From Setomelanomma holmii (Eukaryota; Ascomycota; Dothideomycetes; Pleosporales; Phaeosphaeriaceae), in the NCBI GenBank assembly GCA_010015745.1, contig ML978296.1:1-64000 (forward strand): a DNA stretch of 64,000 bases. The letters are read 5' to 3'. Shown here in pieces: positions 61,872-64,000 of the stretch; position 1 is the stretch's first letter, and the number at the start of each line of letters is the position of its first letter. Position numbers and translations under genes: made by a program. The notes under the pieces are model-generated. The model saw only the letters and a list, made by a program, of their open reading frames with translations, had not been told where the DNA came from and searched no databases.

Positions 61872-62351
61872 GCACCCTTGGTGTTCGGAACGGTGGTTGG
61901 TATGTGGTTGCGCAAAATTAACCACTTCAAAGCATGAAGATGGACAGAGGAATATTAGAGTTTGTGTCAAGACGATGCAGATGTTAGCAGGTAGGTTCTG
62001 AAATGCTTCTAAGTTCTCGGGACTTTTCGTGGGTAGAAAATGTCGCAGCGTCTTGTTGCAGCTCGGAACGCACTCGGAAAGCTAACTTACCCCACCAGCG
62101 TCGGCATCTGATGTCCCGCCAGTTTCAAACGCCGAAGTAGCAATTGTCCCCATGTTTTAGCCATGGGAAAGCTCGCCGAGTGGAGGCGCGACAAGGCGCG
62201 TAATGGCTTCCGATATTTTGTAGGGTCAATCGACAATTGATGCCTCTTCCTTTGCAACCATAGCATATCCTGATTTTCAGACATCTTCACACCAGTCCTC
62301 GGGAGTCGAGTCCGTCCATCGACAGTTGATTGAGACAGTCCACAACACACG
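61872..62351. promoter_or_regulatory. Divergent promoter region, KduD-like SDR and MDR dehydrogenase
   Basis: About 480 bases between divergent ATGs at 61871 and 62352. No gene. Possible shared control of two neighbouring polyol/keto-acid dehydrogenases (inference). Confidence 0.45.
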
Positions 62352-63683
62352 ATGTCAGCAGAACGACAACCAGACGTGGCAGGCGGTGCGAGGCAGATTC
62401 GAGCTTCAGTTCTCCATGGTGCAAAAGATCTCAGAATTGTAAGTCCTAAAAGCTCTTGATTATGGACCACCAGCTAACTCAAGCCTAGGAAGACCGTTCG
62501 ATCTTCCCACCAGGCCCAGCAGACCTTCAGGTCAGCATACGCAGTACTGGACTCTGCGGTTCAGATCTCCACTACTACCGACATTATCGCAATGGCGACA
62601 TCATCTGTCGAGAGCCCATGTCGCTGGGGCACGAGTCTGCAGGTGTCGTAGTGGAAGTAGGGTCCGAGGTGAAGGACTTCACTGTGGGAGACAAGGTTGC
62701 GCTCGAGGTCGGACAGCCATGCGAATCATGCGACAGATGTAAGGAGGGGCGCTACAATATCTGCAAGGGAATGCGCTTCAGAAGTAGTGCAAAGGCTTTC
62801 CCTCACGCGCAAGGCACACTACAGGATCGCATCAATCATCCGGCAGCGTGGAGTCACAAGTAGGGTTGCAACATACAGATTAACGGGGCAGCGCTGACGC
62901 GGACAGACTTCCGAAAGATGTATCGCTAGATTTGGGCGCCCTTCTCGAGCCTCTGGGTGTGGCTATACAGGCGTCAAAACGTGCACAACTTGCACCCGGC
63001 GCGACCGTTCTTGTTTTTGGTGCTGGCGCGGTGGGTCTGTTAGTCGCTGCAATGGCGAAGATCTCAGGCGCAGCGACTGTTGTCATAGCAGACATTGATG
63101 AAGGACGCGTGAACTTCGCGGTGGAAAAGAAGTTCGCCCATCGCAAATTCACCGTGCCCATGAAGCGAGGAGCAACCATAGAAGAACAACTAGACATCGC
63201 AAGAGAAACAGCCGCAGAGATTGGAAAAGTAACAAAAGAGAGTGGCGGAGAAATTGGCGAAGTGGATGCTGTTTTCGAGTGCACCGGTGTGCCCTCGTGC
63301 GTCCAGGCTTCGATATTCGTAAGTCTGATGCATGTACCACCACGAACAATCGCTAACACGGTAAGGCTACGCGACCTGGCGGTAAGGTGCTCCTCATTGG
63401 CATGGGAACGCCCATTCAAACACTCCCAATCTCCGCTGCTGCCCTTCGAGAAGTAGACATCATGGGCGTCTTCCGATACGCAAATACATATCCCACAGGC
63501 ATCGAAGTTGTTTCGAAGAAGGGCCCCGATTACCCGGACTTCTCGGCGTTGGTCACGCATCGCTATACTGGCCTCGAATCGGCTGTGGAGGCTTTCGACA
63601 TGGCAGGAAAGACCAAGGACGATAAGGGCAATCTGGTCATCAAGGTTGTGCTTGAGACGGGCGAGGACAAGGCGAACTTGTAA
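62352..63683 (+). CDS. Zn-dependent MDR polyol dehydrogenase (sorbitol / L-idonate / xylitol dehydrogenase-like)
   Basis: Intact, four exons (62352-62438, 62489-62859, 62907-63318, 63366-63683), introns 47-50 bases. 395 residues. Sorbitol-dehydrogenase family: catalytic zinc in GLCGSDLHYY and LGHESAGVV (Cys, His-Glu), structural zinc CESCDRCKEGRYNIC, cofactor fold VLVFGAGAVGLLVAAMAK with VVIADIDEGR (Asp suggests NAD). Blocks ALLEPLGVAIQASKR, VDAVFECTGVPSCVQASI, TRPGGKVLLIGMGTP, VDIMGVFRYANTYP, HRYTGLESAVEAFDMA. With MIOX, the aldo-keto reductase and the KduD-like SDR it would fit L-idonate 5-dehydrogenase or xylitol dehydrogenase of a glucuronate route; sequence alone does not separate these. 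Confidence 0.92.
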
Positions 63684-64000
63684 AATCGTCGCAAAAACTA
63701 GCACTCAAGCTCGACACAAACTGTATGTAGATGTATCTATCGTTCTCTTGAGGACCATCGGCATAGTATCAACCATGACGTACCCTTGAGCTTGTCCAAT
63801 CGCCTATAGTTGACACAATGGAGATGTGACACGCGAAGACGCTTGGGTGCTGAGCTCGGTTCGAACTGCAAGGTCCAGTCCACCCCCAGCTTCTTTCCCA
63901 TACTTCCAGAAGATCTGCCCTGATCTGCATGTCTCGTCCCGAGCAAGCCACCAGTTCGCGAGGCCAGTGCGGCGCGGGGAAGGAGGACCGTGGTTCTTCG
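63684..64000. other. 3' flank of MDR dehydrogenase to window edge
   Basis: About 320 bases. No supported gene; a reverse frame (63737-63946) has no recognisable product. Confidence 0.45.

Noticed and set aside
63850..63880. GGTTCGAACTGC resembling a tRNA T-arm
   Set aside because: The flanking bases do not form the T-stem and no acceptor, D or anticodon arms can be folded.
1..64000. Secondary-metabolite backbone genes (PKS, NRPS, terpene cyclase)
   Set aside because: No ketosynthase, adenylation or terpene-synthase motifs seen on either strand, so the monooxygenase and SDR cannot be called a biosynthetic cluster.

Overview
The window is a piece of a filamentous ascomycete chromosome (Pezizomycotina; Dothideomycetes is my best guess). 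Introns are short (about 46-67 bp, GT..AG, CTAAC-like branch sites), intergenic regions are long, and the genes are fungal: Snu66, mitochondrial bL28m, cytosolic LeuRS, V-ATPase subunit B, a PtaB-like LIM-binding regulator, CBM18 chitin deacetylase and a Zn2Cys6 regulator. One 340-base N gap lies at 13160-13499.

Left third (1-27 kb): a decayed accessory region. In order it holds a broken sugar transporter, a broken DUF5597/GH35 beta-galactosidase-like gene, an intact histidine phosphatase, a broken GH28, a broken Zn2Cys6 regulator, a broken GH88, a hAT-type MITE, a complete but heavily mutated hAT transposon, a broken allantoate-permease-like transporter, a broken alginate-lyase-like gene, then an intact aldoxime dehydratase and Dabb-domain gene, an intact chitin deacetylase and a broken GH30. 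Together the broken genes look like a former pectin/rhamnogalacturonan and hemicellulose utilisation set (secreted enzymes, transporters, regulator). Almost every premature stop sits where the family has Gln, Arg or Trp, as expected from C-to-T (RIP-like) change.

Middle (27-53 kb): mostly intact housekeeping and metabolic genes: SDR and FAD monooxygenase (divergent), Snu66, Pth2 and bL28m (divergent), LeuRS and a small membrane protein (divergent), VMA2 and a single-pass surface protein. Islands of decayed, probably lineage-specific genes lie between them (a kinase at 37-38 kb, unknown genes at 35.8-37 kb, 43.6-44.1 kb and 47.8-49.8 kb).

Right end (53-64 kb): PtaB-like LIM-binding protein, two small uncharacterised genes, then four intact enzymes: myo-inositol oxygenase, an aldo-keto reductase, a KduD-like SDR and a sorbitol/L-idonate-type dehydrogenase. 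They would fit a myo-inositol to glucuronate to gluconate (or xylitol) route. The contrast between the lost extracellular polysaccharide set and the retained intracellular uronate/polyol set is the main biological story of the window.
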